Assembly (NCBI GenBank): GCA_012744435.1
Contig: JAAYCA010000026.1
Coordinates: forward strand, 1-43,132
Length of the DNA: 43,132 nt
Origin: Bacteroidales bacterium
GTDB taxonomy: Bacteria; Bacteroidota; Bacteroidia; Bacteroidales; UBA932
Direction: 5' to 3'
Position numbers and translations under genes: made by a program. Below, piece by piece: positions 1 to 8,930 of this stretch (its first letter is position 1; each line of letters begins with the position of its first letter). Under the pieces are notes generated by a model that was not told the DNA's origin, did no database searches, and was given only the letters and a program-made list of their open reading frames with translations.

Positions 1-1735
1 AGATGCGGCCTTCGCCGCCGGGACGGACGCTCACGCTCGCGACGGCCAGCCATTCGCAGGCCGCCAGGGCGTCGTCCGGGGAGACGGCGGCCAGTTCGCC
101 CGTCGCGAGCTGGAAATGGCCGCGCCCTTCCGGACGGGCTTTGGCAATGCGCTCCGGATATGCTGCACCCACCAGCGCCCCGACAGCATACGGCTCCCGG
201 GAGCGCTCAGGGCCGGTTTTGCTCCCGGCGCCCATTTTTTCGGCTTGCCGGGAGCGCTGGGGACCGGATTTGCTCCCGGGAGCGGATGCGAGCTGGCGGT
301 ATTGCTCCGCGATGCGGGCGATGCGGCCCCAGCGGCCGTTGCGCCCGGCCCGCCGCAAGGCTTCGAGCCGCGTGGTGAGCGCGGCGTCATTTTCCGCGGC
401 GAGCGGATCCTTCTCTTCCAGCAGCGCCGCGATGTCGGCCGCCAGCGAGGTGTCCTCCCCGGCCCGCAGCAACATCTGCGCGATGCGGGGATGGCAAGGC
501 AGGGCCGACAGATCGCGGCCGTGCGGGGTGATGCGGCCCGACTCGTCGAGGGCGCCGAGCCATGTCAGCAGACGCGTCGCCTGGGCGACGTGCGCCGGGG
601 GCGGCGGGGTGATCCAGGGGAGCTGCCCGATGTGGCTTTCGCCCCAGGCGGCGGCGTCCAGCACCGTCCCGGCCAGATCGGCTTCGAGGATCTCCGGGAC
701 ACGCGTGGGCGCCATGCGGGCTTCCGTGGCCAGGCTCCAGAGGCGGTAGCAGACGCCCGGCGCCACCCGCCCGGCCCGGCCGCTGCGCTGATCGGCCATG
801 TCGCGGCTGATGCGCACGGTCTCCAGGCGGCTGAGGGCGTTCTGGGGATCGAAGACCAGCCGCCGGCAGAATCCGCCGTCCACGACGGTCCGCACGCCTT
901 CGATGGTCAGCGAGGTCTCGGCGATGGGGGTGGCGAGCACCACTTTTCGCCGTCCGGGGGCGCTGGGGGCGATGGCGGCGCGCTGCTCCTCCGGCGGCAG
1001 GAGGCCGTAGAGGGGATAGACGGCGGCAGCGCTGACGTCTTCCAGCATTTCCGCGCAGCGGCGGATCTCCGCTTCGCCGGGCAGGAACGCGAGGATGTCT
1101 CCTTCGTGGTCCCGGAGGGCCCGCCGCACCCAATGCGCGACGCGCTCCGCCACGTCCATTTCGCCGGCTTCTTCCGGCGTGTGCCGGACTTCCACCGGAA
1201 ACATCCGCCCCCGGCTCTCGAGCAACGGGGCTCCGAGCGCCGCGCAGAGCGCTTCCGTATCGATGGTCGCGGACATCAGCACGATGCGCAGGTCCGGCCG
1301 GAGAAGCTGCTGCGCTTCGCGCGTCAGGGCCAGGGCCACGTCGCTCTGCAGGCTCCGCTCGTGGAATTCGTCGAAGATTACCACGCCCACGCCTTCCAGC
1401 GCGGGGTCGTCCACCAGCATCCGCGTCAGGATGCCTTCGGTGAGCACTTCGATCCGCGTCGCCGCGCTCACGCGCCGCTCGAAACGGATCCGGTACCCCA
1501 CCGTCCGGCCCACCGGCTCGCCCAGCAGCGCGGCCATCCGCTCCGCGATCTGGCGCGCCGCCAGCCGCCGCGGCTCGAGGATGACGATTTTCCCTTTGGC
1601 CTGGAGGATGAGCGGGAGGACCGTGGATTTGCCGGCCCCGGGCGGCGCCGCGACCACCAGGCACGGGTGCTCCGCCAGCGCCGCATTCACGGCTCCGGCG
1701 ATCTCCATGATGGGCAAATCGGTCGGCGGAATCAT
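1..1735 (-). CDS. hrpB: ATP-dependent helicase HrpB (N-terminal part, cut by window edge)
   Basis: This is a DEAH-box helicase of the HrpB family. The frame runs open from the ATG at 1735 to base 1, giving about 578 residues; the family is usually around 800-840 aa, so the C-terminus lies outside the window. Visible motifs are Walker A APPGAGKST near residue 30, DEFHERS (the DEFH form of the DEAH box), MSATID, and the QRSGRAGR motif VI. The end of the visible part reads ALVGAAYPERIAKARP, typical of the helicase-associated and HrpB_C region. The biological role of HrpB is poorly defined in the family. A -7 element lies just upstream, divergent to spt. Oddity: residues about 485-514 hold a 17-residue near-duplication encoded by palindromic DNA repeats at 193-283. 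Confidence in the family is high. Confidence 0.93.
   Translation of the reverse strand, partial: MIPPTDLPIMEIAGAVNAALAEHPCLVVAAPPGAGKSTVLPLILQAKGKIVILEPRRLAARQIAERMAALLGEPVGRTVGYRIRFERRVSAATRIEVLTEGILTRMLVDDPALEGVGVVIFDEFHERSLQSDVALALTREAQQLLRPDLRIVLMSATIDTEALCAALGAPLLESRGRMFPVEVRHTPEEAGEMDVAERVAHWVRRALRDHEGDILAFLPGEAEIRRCAEMLEDVSAAAVYPLYGLLPPEEQRAAIAPSAPGRRKVVLATPIAETSLTIEGVRTVVDGGFCRRLVFDPQNALSRLETVRISRDMADQRSGRAGRVAPGVCYRLWSLATEARMAPTRVPEILEADLAGTVLDAAAWGESHIGQLPWITPPPPAHVAQATRLLTWLGALDESGRITPHGRDLSALPCHPRIAQMLLRAGEDTSLAADIAALLEEKDPLAAENDAALTTRLEALRRAGRNGRWGRIARIAEQYRQLASAPGSKSGPQRSRQAEKMGAGSKTGPERSREPYAVGALVGAAYPERIAKARPEGRGHFQLATGELAAVSPDDALAACEWLAVASVSVRPGGEGRI
193..283. repeat. Two-unit palindromic repeat inside hrpB
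   Basis: Two 32-bp units, 197-228 and 248-279, match at 28 of 32 positions and have a period of 51 bp (17 codons). Each unit starts CCGGGAGC and ends GCTCCCGG, so each can fold into a hairpin, and the block is bordered by perfect 12-bp palindromes GCTCCCGGGAGC at 193-204 and 272-283. The reading frame of hrpB is kept through the block. It looks like an in-frame mobile palindromic element or a local duplication. Confidence 0.8.
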
Positions 1736-1741
1736 TCCCGA

Positions 1742-1749
1742 CAAAGATA
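1742..1749 (-). promoter_or_regulatory. -7 promoter element of hrpB
   Basis: The minus strand reads TATCTTTG, a full match to the Bacteroidetes -7 consensus TAnnTTTG. Only 6 nt separate it from the hrpB ATG, which implies a leaderless or almost leaderless transcript. I see no good -33 TTG at the usual spacing. Confidence 0.6.
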
Positions 1750-1778
1750 GCGAAAGGTGCGGAATTGCAGAAATTGTT

Positions 1779-1786
1779 TATATTTG
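1779..1786 (+). promoter_or_regulatory. -7 promoter element of spt
   Basis: TATATTTG matches the Bacteroidetes -7 consensus TAnnTTTG, 32 nt upstream of the spt ATG at 1819. It also argues against the upstream in-frame ATG at 1765, which would lie before the transcription start. It diverges from the hrpB element at 1742-1749. Confidence 0.65.
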
Positions 1787-1818
1787 CACTCTGTACTAAA
1801 ATAGTTAAACCGCACCTG

Positions 1819-3012
1819 ATGAAGAAAATCTTGAATGACATCTGCAGCAAGTACACGCTCGCAGATGAGGTAAAGGCCCAGGGTGTCTACCCTTACTACC
1901 GGCCGATCTCTTCCGGTCAGGACCCGATCGTCACGATGGCTGACGGCAGCAAGGTCCTGATGTTCGGTTCCAACTCCTACCTTGGTCTTTCCGACGACCC
2001 CCGCCTCAAGGAGGCCGCCATCAAAGCGATAGAGAAATATGGCACCAGCTGCTCCGGCAGCCGTTTCCTCAATGGCACCCTCGACATCCACGAGGAGCTC
2101 GAGGCCAAGCTCGCGAAGTTCGTGGGCAAGGACGCCGCGGTGACCTACAGCACCGGCTTCCAGGTGAACCTGGGCGTCGTGGGCTGCCTGGGCTTCCGGG
2201 GCGGCTATATCTTCCTGGATGCGCTGGACCATGCCTGCATCATCGACGGCAGCCGCCTGAGCTTCAGCGAAGTGCGCAAGTTCGGCCACAACGACATGGC
2301 GGCCCTGGAGCGCAAGCTCTTCCTGACCCCGAAGAACGCCCCGAAACTCATCGTGGTGGACGGCGTGTATTCGATGGAAGGCGACATCGCCCCGCTGCCC
2401 GACATCGTCCGCCTGTGCAAGAAGTACAACGCCTCCGTGATGGTGGACGACGCCCACGGCCTGGGCGTGATCGGCGAGAACGGCTCCGGCACCGCCAGCC
2501 ACTTCGGACTGACCAAGGAGACGGACCTCATCATGGGTACCTTCTCCAAGAGCTTCGGCTCGCTGGGCGGCTTCATCGCGGGCAACAAGACCGTGATCAA
2601 CTACCTCAAGCACAATTCCCGCTCCCTGATCTTCAGCGCCTCGATGACGCCGGCCGCCGTGGCCGCCGCCAGCTGCGCCCTGGACATCATGATCAACGAA
2701 CCGGAGCGCCGCGAGCACCTCTGGGAGGTCACCCGCCACGCGCAGGAGGCCTTCAAGGAGCGCGGCTTCGACACCGGCCACACCCAGTCTCCGATCATCC
2801 CGCTGTTCGTGCGCGACACGATCAAGGCGATGACCGTCGTGCGCAAGGCCTACGAGGCCGGCGTGTTCATCACCCCGGTGATCGCCCCGGCCGTGCCGGA
2901 GAAGGACGTGCTCATCCGTTTCGCCCTCATGGCCACCCATTCCATCGAGCAGGTGGACGAGGCGGTGGAGAAACTCACCGTGATCTTCCGCGAACTCGGC
3001 ATCATCGGGTAG
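1819..3012 (+). CDS. spt: Serine palmitoyltransferase (alpha-oxoamine synthase family)
   Basis: This PLP enzyme of fold type I condenses L-serine with a long-chain acyl-CoA to give 3-ketosphinganine, the first step of sphingolipid synthesis. The 397-aa length fits the soluble bacterial Spt of Bacteroides. Visible features are MFGSNSYLGL near residue 48, the PLP-stacking His in LDHACIIDGSRLS (about 138), DDAHGLG (about 210) and the Schiff-base Lys in GTFSKSFGSLGG (about 244). Start at 1819 is chosen because a -7 element lies at 1779-1786 and the sequence from MKKILND aligns with family N-termini. A KBL or 8-amino-7-oxononanoate synthase identity is less likely given the N-terminus and the downstream reductase, which starts 4 bases after the stop codon. 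Confidence 0.9.
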   Translation: MKKILNDICSKYTLADEVKAQGVYPYYRPISSGQDPIVTMADGSKVLMFGSNSYLGLSDDPRLKEAAIKAIEKYGTSCSGSRFLNGTLDIHEELEAKLAKFVGKDAAVTYSTGFQVNLGVVGCLGFRGGYIFLDALDHACIIDGSRLSFSEVRKFGHNDMAALERKLFLTPKNAPKLIVVDGVYSMEGDIAPLPDIVRLCKKYNASVMVDDAHGLGVIGENGSGTASHFGLTKETDLIMGTFSKSFGSLGGFIAGNKTVINYLKHNSRSLIFSASMTPAAVAAASCALDIMINEPERREHLWEVTRHAQEAFKERGFDTGHTQSPIIPLFVRDTIKAMTVVRKAYEAGVFITPVIAPAVPEKDVLIRFALMATHSIEQVDEAVEKLTVIFRELGIIG

Positions 3013-3015
3013 CGC

Positions 3016-3810
3016 ATGGTCATCCTCATCACCGGCATCACTTCCGGCTTCGGCCGCGCGATGGCCGAGCGTCTCTGCGCCGACGGCCACCGGGTCTATG
3101 GGACCCACCGCAAAGCGACCGATCTGCTGCCCGGCGTCACCTACATCCGGGCCGACGCCCAGCGGGCGGAGGACTGCGAGGCGGCGGTGAAACAGGTGCT
3201 GGACACCGAAGGGCGCATCGACGTGTTTATCAACAACGCGGGGATGGGCATCGGCGGGCCGCTGGAGTTCTCCTCGCTGGAGGACGCGGAGCGGCAGATG
3301 GACGTGAACTGGATGGGGATGGTGCGTTTCCTGCACTCCGTGCTGCCCGCCATGCGTGCGCAAGGCGGCGGCAAGATTATCTGTTTCAGCTCGATAGGCG
3401 GCCTGATGGGACTCCCGTTCCAGGGGCTTTACTCCGCGTCGAAGTTCGCTATCGAAGGCTACTGCGAGGCCCTGCGCCTGGAGACGAAGGCCTTCGGCAT
3501 CCAGGTGGTCGTGATCGAGCCGGGCGACTTCGCCACGGCGTTCACGGCCCAGCGCAAGAGCGTGGCGGATCCCGCGGCCTACGAGGTGTACACGAGCTAT
3601 GCGAAATCCCTTGCGAGCATCGAGAAGGACGAGACGACCGGCCTGAAGCCGGAATTCCTCGCCCGCAAGATCAGCCGCATCGTGCGCATGCGTCGCCCGC
3701 GCTACCACTATATCATCTCCACGCTGGAACAGCGCCTGTCCGTCACTCTCAAGAAAATCCTCCCGCCGAGCTGGTTTGCCGCGATCCTGGGGAGCTACTA
3801 CAAACTTTAA
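3016..3810 (+). CDS. Short-chain dehydrogenase/reductase, candidate 3-ketosphinganine reductase
   Basis: A 264-aa classical SDR. The nucleotide-binding motif is TGITSGFG (residues 6-13), followed by NNAGMG (about 73-78), a catalytic Ser in CFSSIGG (about 125) and YSASK (Tyr139, Lys143). The family reduces keto groups with NAD(P)H. Because it lies three bases after spt in the same operon, the best specific guess is reduction of 3-ketosphinganine to sphinganine; the sequence alone does not fix the substrate. The C-terminal part carries a short hydrophobic stretch (SWFAAILGSYY) that may associate with membrane. The malQ start follows two bases after its stop. Confidence 0.85.
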   Translation: MVILITGITSGFGRAMAERLCADGHRVYGTHRKATDLLPGVTYIRADAQRAEDCEAAVKQVLDTEGRIDVFINNAGMGIGGPLEFSSLEDAERQMDVNWMGMVRFLHSVLPAMRAQGGGKIICFSSIGGLMGLPFQGLYSASKFAIEGYCEALRLETKAFGIQVVVIEPGDFATAFTAQRKSVADPAAYEVYTSYAKSLASIEKDETTGLKPEFLARKISRIVRMRRPRYHYIISTLEQRLSVTLKKILPPSWFAAILGSYYKL

Positions 3811-3812
3811 GC

Positions 3813-5678
3813 GTGACGACGACTTTCAAGATAAAGTACGAGACCGCGTGGGGCGAGAGCCTTGCACTGGTCCTCCAGGACAAGAAATACCCCATGCAGT
3901 GGGGTGAGGGCGCGATCTGGAGCGGGACAGTCAAGGACTGTCCCGCAGCAGCGCTCAAGGATTACACTTATGTCGTGATGCGCGACGGCCTGATCATCCG
4001 CACGGAATGGGAGCACCACAGCGCCAGGGCGGCCCGCATCATCGAGGATACGTGGATCGACTGCCCCATCCCGGGCTGCCCGTTCCCGCGCAGGCACCAG
4101 GCGGAGAAGTTCGACCGGCCCGGTTTCCGCGGTGCGGGCACTGCGATTCCGGTCTTCTCGCTGCGCACGGCGGACGACTTCGGCATCGGCGAGTTCCGCG
4201 ACCTGCGGCCCGTCGTGGACTGGGCGGCCGCCACGGGGCAATGCATCCTGCAGCTGCTGCCGGTCAACGACACCACCCGCAAGGGCCAGTGGGCGGATTC
4301 CTACCCCTACAGCCCCGTGTCCTCCTTCGCCCTGCACCCGCTCTACCTGCACCTGCAGGACCTCGGGATCAAGGCCGATGCGGCCTTCAAGAAGCAGCAG
4401 GCGGAACTGAACGCCCTGCCGGAGCTGGACTACCCGCGCGTGTTCAAGGCCAAGATGGCCTACATCCGCCGGGCCTTCGAGGCGCATGGCACCCGGGACC
4501 TCGCTTCCGCGGCCTGCAAGAAATTCGCCAGGGAGAATGACGCCTGGCTGCCGGAATATGCCGCCTTCTGCGCCAAGCGCGACCGGCTGGAGCCGGAATA
4601 CTACGTCTGGATGCAGTACCATCTGGACAGGCAGTTCTGCGAAGAGGTGGACTACGCACGCGCCAAGGGTATTTCCCTGAAAGGCGACCTTCCGATCGGG
4701 GTGAGTGCCGACAGCGCCGAGGCCCATTGGCATCCGGAGCTGTTCAACCTCGACTCTTCGACCGGCGCCCCGCCCGATTTCTTCAGCACCGACGGGCAGA
4801 ACTGGGGCTTCCCGACCTACAACTGGGAGGAGATGGCGAAGGACGACTTCGCCTGGTGGAAGGCGCGCCTGCGCAAGATGAGCCGCTACTTCGACGCGTT
4901 CCGCATCGACCATATCCTGGGCTTCTTCCGCATCTGGGAGATTCCGAAGGAATTTACCGGCGGCCTGCAAGGGCACTTCAACCCGGCGCTGCCGTATTCG
5001 CCGGAGGAGATCTATGCCCTGCACCTGCCCATCGAGGGGCTCTTCCATCCCGATCCGCGCCATCCGGGGATGTACCAGCCGCTGATCGCCCCGGCGTCCG
5101 CGAACCTGCCGCAGTGGCAGCAGGAGCGCTTCGGCGCCCTGTACAACGACTTCTTCTTCCACCGCCATGAGGAATTCTGGCGCCGCAACGCGGAGCGCAA
5201 GCTCCCCGAACTGCTCGGCGCCACGGGGATGCTCGCCTGCGGGGAGGACCTCGGGATGGTGCCGCACTGCGTTCCCGGTGTGATGGAGCACGAGAAGATC
5301 CTGTCGCTGAAGATGCGCGGGATGGAGCAGGAAGGGGAGTGGAAGTACCTGAGCGTGTGCGCGACATCGAGTCACGACATGGAGACATTGCGCATGCAGT
5401 TCGACCACGATCCGGAGCCGTGGGAAGTGCGGGACATGCTGTGGGAGTTCCTCGACTCGCCGTCGATGCTCGCCATCTTCCCGATGCAGGACTGGGTGGC
5501 CCTGGACAAAGACCTGCGCCGTGCCGACCGGATGGCGGAGCGCATCAACGAGCCGGCCGACCCGCACCACCACTGGCGCTTCCGCCTGCACTTCGACGTG
5601 CGGGAACTCGCCGGGATGGGCGGGCTGAACGCCGCCATAGAGGGTCTGCTCAGGGACAGTCACCGCACCTCGTTCTAG
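3813..5678 (+). CDS. malQ: 4-alpha-glucanotransferase (amylomaltase, GH77) with N-terminal CBM20
   Basis: Transfers alpha-1,4-glucan segments between maltodextrins or to glucose, in cytoplasmic glycogen and maltose use. The 621-aa protein begins with a CBM20 starch-binding domain (residues about 1-95, with MQWGEGAIW) and continues as a GH77 barrel. Catalytic residues are visible: nucleophile Asp in FRIDHILG (about 366), acid/base Glu in CGEDLGMVP (about 478) and the third acid in SSHDMET (about 522). I chose GTG at 3813, two bases after the SDR stop, because the next in-frame ATG would remove much of the CBM20. Bacteroides relatives often have two CBM20 domains and about 890 aa, so this is a short form. 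It contains an 11-bp perfect inverted repeat at 3922-3946. A terminator follows. Confidence 0.92.
   Translation: MTTTFKIKYETAWGESLALVLQDKKYPMQWGEGAIWSGTVKDCPAAALKDYTYVVMRDGLIIRTEWEHHSARAARIIEDTWIDCPIPGCPFPRRHQAEKFDRPGFRGAGTAIPVFSLRTADDFGIGEFRDLRPVVDWAAATGQCILQLLPVNDTTRKGQWADSYPYSPVSSFALHPLYLHLQDLGIKADAAFKKQQAELNALPELDYPRVFKAKMAYIRRAFEAHGTRDLASAACKKFARENDAWLPEYAAFCAKRDRLEPEYYVWMQYHLDRQFCEEVDYARAKGISLKGDLPIGVSADSAEAHWHPELFNLDSSTGAPPDFFSTDGQNWGFPTYNWEEMAKDDFAWWKARLRKMSRYFDAFRIDHILGFFRIWEIPKEFTGGLQGHFNPALPYSPEEIYALHLPIEGLFHPDPRHPGMYQPLIAPASANLPQWQQERFGALYNDFFFHRHEEFWRRNAERKLPELLGATGMLACGEDLGMVPHCVPGVMEHEKILSLKMRGMEQEGEWKYLSVCATSSHDMETLRMQFDHDPEPWEVRDMLWEFLDSPSMLAIFPMQDWVALDKDLRRADRMAERINEPADPHHHWRFRLHFDVRELAGMGGLNAAIEGLLRDSHRTSF
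3922..3946. repeat. 11-bp perfect inverted repeat inside malQ
   Basis: GCGGGACAGTC and GACTGTCCCGC are separated by AAG. The repeat encodes about residues 37-45 of MalQ in the CBM20. The half-motif GGGACAGTC occurs again at 5653-5661, six codons before the malQ stop, which resembles REP-type palindromes. Confidence 0.7.
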
Positions 5679-5710
5679 GATTCAGCTGATTATCAGCCAC
5701 TTATCATTTT

Positions 5711-5740
5711 ACTCCGGGGATTTTTCCCCGGAGTTATTTT
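5711..5740 (+). terminator. Rho-independent terminator after malQ
   Basis: A 9-bp stem, ACTCCGGGG pairing with CCCCGGAGT, with a 6-nt loop (ATTTTT), followed by TATTTTG. It closes the spt-SDR-malQ unit before the secDF promoter. Confidence 0.8.
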
Positions 5741-5837
5741 GTAACTGCCTGGCGGTAAATCGTTTCCAAAAACGGGGCGCGGATGGCTAAAAAACACAAA
5801 TTCAGCGAGTAAAGTTTCTTTATATTCAGAATTTTGC

Positions 5838-5845
5838 TAACTTTG
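5838..5845 (+). promoter_or_regulatory. -7 promoter element of secDF
   Basis: TAACTTTG matches TAnnTTTG and lies 38 nt upstream of the secDF ATG. A weak -33 (TTTC at 5815-5818) is at about the expected spacing. The surrounding region from about 5755 to 5883 is AT-rich, unlike the genes on both sides. Confidence 0.65.
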
Positions 5846-5883
5846 CGGGCTATTTTATGATTATTATTTAATTAACCATACTT

Positions 5884-8800
5884 ATGCAAAGCAAAGGTGC
5901 TATCAGATTTGTCACGATTTGCCTCTTGATCGCCTGCTTCTGGCAGCTGTCGTTCACCCTGGTGACGTCCATCCAGAACAAGAAAGCGGCGCAGCGCGCC
6001 GAGCAGGCGGCCCAGCGCTTCGACCTGTCCTCCGTGGACGAGGCAGACCGTGCATTCTATCTCGACTCCATCCGGAAGGTCGAGTCCCGCCGTTACACAG
6101 ATTCCATTTCCGGCGAGAAAGTTTATTTGGGTTATACATTCAAGCAGGTCCAGAACCAGGAGATCAACCTCGGTCTCGACCTCAAGGGCGGTATGAACGT
6201 CATGCTGCAGGTCCAGCTCGAGGACCTGGTGCGCGCCCTCGCCGGCGGCGACCAGTCCCCGCAGTTCCAGCAGGCCCTGTCCCTTGCCAAGGAGCGCAGC
6301 GTGAATTCGCAGTCCGACTTCATCACCCTGTTCGGTGAGGCCTGGAAGGAGGTCTCCGGCGGCATGCGCCTCGCGCAGGTCTTCGGCACGTACGAGATGC
6401 GCGACCTCATCAAGCCCGAGTCCACCGACGAGCAGGTCCTCGCCGTGATCAAGGACGAAGCCGAGAGCGCCGTTTCCAACTCCTTCAACGTCCTGCGCAA
6501 CCGTATCGACCGTTTCGGCGTCACGCAGCCGTCCATCCAGAAGATCGGCAACACCGGCCGCATCCTCGTGGAGCTCCCGGGCGTGAAGGAGCCGGAGCGT
6601 GTCCGCAAGCTGCTCCAGGGCACCGCGTCCCTCGAGTTCTGGCCGACCTTCACTTATGACGAGATGGCCACCTACCTCGACGAAGCCAACGCCCGCCTCG
6701 CGGAGATCCTCTCCGTCGGCGAGGCTCCGGCCGCCGCCGACGCTCCCGCCGCCGACGATGTCGTCGCGCAGGAGATCCAGGCCCAGAACGCCGAGGACGC
6801 CGGCCTCGAGGCTGCCCGCCAGGCCAATCCGCTCTATGCGGTCCTCAGCCCGTCCGGCATGCGCGGCAACGCCTGTATCGGTTTCGCCGCCGCCGCCGAC
6901 ACGGCCCTGATCAACAGATACCTCCACATGTCGGAGATCGAAGCCATCTTCCCCGCGGAGTTCCGTCCGATGTGGTCGGTGCAGCCGTCCTCCTACATGC
7001 AGAGCGACAATATCTATGAGCTCGTGGCCATCCGGTCCACTTCCCGCGACGGCAAGGCCCCGCTGGACGGCGGTGTCGTGACCGACGCCCACGTGGACTA
7101 CGACCAGCGCCGCGGCGGCAACCCCGGCGTGTCCATGACCATGAACGCCGAGGGCGCCAACATCTGGGCCCGCCTGACCAAGGAGAATATCGGCCGCCAG
7201 GTCGCCATCGTGCTCGACGGCACGGTCTATTCCTATCCGACCGTCCAGACCGAGATCACCGGAGGTTCTTCCTCCATCACCGGCAACTTCTCCATCGAGG
7301 AGGCCACCGACCTTACCAACGTCCTGAAGTCCGGTAAACTCCCCGCTCCGGCCACCATCGTGCAGGAGCAGGTCGTGGGTCCGTCCCTCGGTGCCGAGTC
7401 CATCCGCTCCGGTCTCGTCTCCTTCCTCATCGCGTTCTGCCTCGTCCTCATCTACATGCTCTTCTTCTACCGGGGAGCGGGTGTGGCCGCGGACATCGCG
7501 CTGCTTTCCAACGTCGTGCTGCTCTTCGGCACCCTGTCCGCCTTCGGCGCCGTCCTGACGCTGCCGGGTATCGCCGGTCTCGTCCTGACGCTGGGTATGG
7601 CCGTGGACGCCAACGTGATCATCTATGAGCGCATCAAGGAGGAGCTCAAGGCCGGCAAGGGTCTGAGCACGGCCGTCGCCGACGGCTACAAGAACGCCTA
7701 CTCCGCCATCATCGACGGCCAGGTGACCACCCTCCTGACGGGTCTGGTGCTCTTCTTCTTCGGCTCCGGTCCGATCAAGGGCTTCGCCACCACGCTCATC
7801 ATCGGTATCATCACCTCGATGCTTACCTCCATCTTCGTCACCCGCCTGATCTTCGAAGGCCGCATCAAGCGCGGCAAGAACATCTCCTTCGAGAACAAGC
7901 TGACGAAGAACTTCCTCAAGAACACGCACATCGACTTCCTGGGTGCCCGCAAGTGGTCCTACATCATTTCCGGCATCCTCATCGTGGTCTCTCTCGGATC
8001 CATGTTCCTCAAGGGCTTCACCTACGGTGTCGATTTCACCGGCGGCCGCACCTACGTGGTCCGCTTCGACAATCCCGTCACCGCCGAGGAGATCCGCTCC
8101 GCCGTGGGCCGCACCTTCAACCTGGCCGATCCCGAATCCTCCGTCGAGGTCAAGCAGTTCGGCGGCGACAGCCAGATGAAGATCACGACCTCCTACAAGT
8201 TCGAAGACGAGTCCGCCACGGTCGACGCCGAGATCGAAGGCATGCTGTACGAGTCCCTGAAGGACTTCTACTCCGAGCCCGTGACCCAGGCCGACTTCAC
8301 CTCCACGCTGGAGAACCCCAACGGTATCGTCTCCTCCGACAAGGTGGGCGCCTCGATCGCCAACGACATCAAGCGCAACGCCATCATCTCCATCATCCTC
8401 GCCCTCATCGTCATCTTCGCCTACATCGCGATGCGGTTCAAGGGCTGGAACTGGGGTCTCGGCGGCGTCGTGTCCCTGGCGCATACCGCGATCATCATCA
8501 TCGGCTTCTTCTCCCTGTTCAGCGGCATCCTGCCGTTCAACCTGGACGTGGACCAGACCTTCATCGCCGCCATCCTGACGATCATCGGTTACGCCATCAA
8601 CGACAACGTGGTGATCTTCGACCGTATCCGTGAGAACCTCGCGCTCCACCCGAGCGACGACTTCAAGGCCACGGTCAACAAGTCCCTCAACGAGACCCTC
8701 ACCCGTACGGTCAACACCTCGGTCTCGACCCTCCTCCCGATGCTCGCGATCGCGATCTTCGGCGGCGAGTCCATCCGCGGTCTGTCCGTCGCTCTCTGCC

Positions 8801-8913
8801 TCGGCGTGCTCATCGGCACCTACGCCTCCATCATGATCGGCACCCCGATCATGTTCGACGCCGAGATGCGCAGCCGCAACAAGCTCGCCGCAGCCAAGAC
8901 TGCGAAGAAGTAA
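5884..8913 (+). CDS. secDF: Protein translocase subunit SecDF (SecD-SecF fusion)
   Basis: This inner-membrane RND-type protein uses the proton gradient to pull secreted proteins out of the SecYEG channel. At 1009 aa it holds both SecD and SecF in one chain, as is usual in Bacteroidetes. Visible parts: N-terminal membrane helix, GLDLKGGMNVML (about 98), the periplasmic P1 domain with RNRIDRFGVTQPSIQ, SecD transmembrane motif GMAVDANVIIYERI, then SecF with FTGGRTYVVRF and AINDNVVIFDRIREN. A low-complexity Ala/Asp-rich insert lies at about residues 280-310. It has its own promoter and ends at a strong terminator shared with convergent dnaE. Confidence 0.97.
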   Translation: MQSKGAIRFVTICLLIACFWQLSFTLVTSIQNKKAAQRAEQAAQRFDLSSVDEADRAFYLDSIRKVESRRYTDSISGEKVYLGYTFKQVQNQEINLGLDLKGGMNVMLQVQLEDLVRALAGGDQSPQFQQALSLAKERSVNSQSDFITLFGEAWKEVSGGMRLAQVFGTYEMRDLIKPESTDEQVLAVIKDEAESAVSNSFNVLRNRIDRFGVTQPSIQKIGNTGRILVELPGVKEPERVRKLLQGTASLEFWPTFTYDEMATYLDEANARLAEILSVGEAPAAADAPAADDVVAQEIQAQNAEDAGLEAARQANPLYAVLSPSGMRGNACIGFAAAADTALINRYLHMSEIEAIFPAEFRPMWSVQPSSYMQSDNIYELVAIRSTSRDGKAPLDGGVVTDAHVDYDQRRGGNPGVSMTMNAEGANIWARLTKENIGRQVAIVLDGTVYSYPTVQTEITGGSSSITGNFSIEEATDLTNVLKSGKLPAPATIVQEQVVGPSLGAESIRSGLVSFLIAFCLVLIYMLFFYRGAGVAADIALLSNVVLLFGTLSAFGAVLTLPGIAGLVLTLGMAVDANVIIYERIKEELKAGKGLSTAVADGYKNAYSAIIDGQVTTLLTGLVLFFFGSGPIKGFATTLIIGIITSMLTSIFVTRLIFEGRIKRGKNISFENKLTKNFLKNTHIDFLGARKWSYIISGILIVVSLGSMFLKGFTYGVDFTGGRTYVVRFDNPVTAEEIRSAVGRTFNLADPESSVEVKQFGGDSQMKITTSYKFEDESATVDAEIEGMLYESLKDFYSEPVTQADFTSTLENPNGIVSSDKVGASIANDIKRNAIISIILALIVIFAYIAMRFKGWNWGLGGVVSLAHTAIIIIGFFSLFSGILPFNLDVDQTFIAAILTIIGYAINDNVVIFDRIRENLALHPSDDFKATVNKSLNETLTRTVNTSVSTLLPMLAIAIFGGESIRGLSVALCLGVLIGTYASIMIGTPIMFDAEMRSRNKLAAAKTAKK

Positions 8914-8930
8914 AACGTTTTCAACAATAG

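Noticed and set aside
1765..1818. Upstream in-frame ATG for spt
   Set aside because: It lies before the -7 element at 1779-1786 and adds 18 residues not typical of the family.
387..1856. Long minus-strand open frame over hrpB
   Set aside because: It is out of frame with the helicase motifs, and its translation is low-complexity Arg/Gly/Ala-rich, typical of a shadow frame in GC-rich DNA.
2415..3812. Extension of the malQ frame upstream through spt and the SDR
   Set aside because: The frame is open by chance; its translation there is Arg/Gly/His-rich and overlaps two genuine genes. The GTG at 3813 gives a proper CBM20 start.
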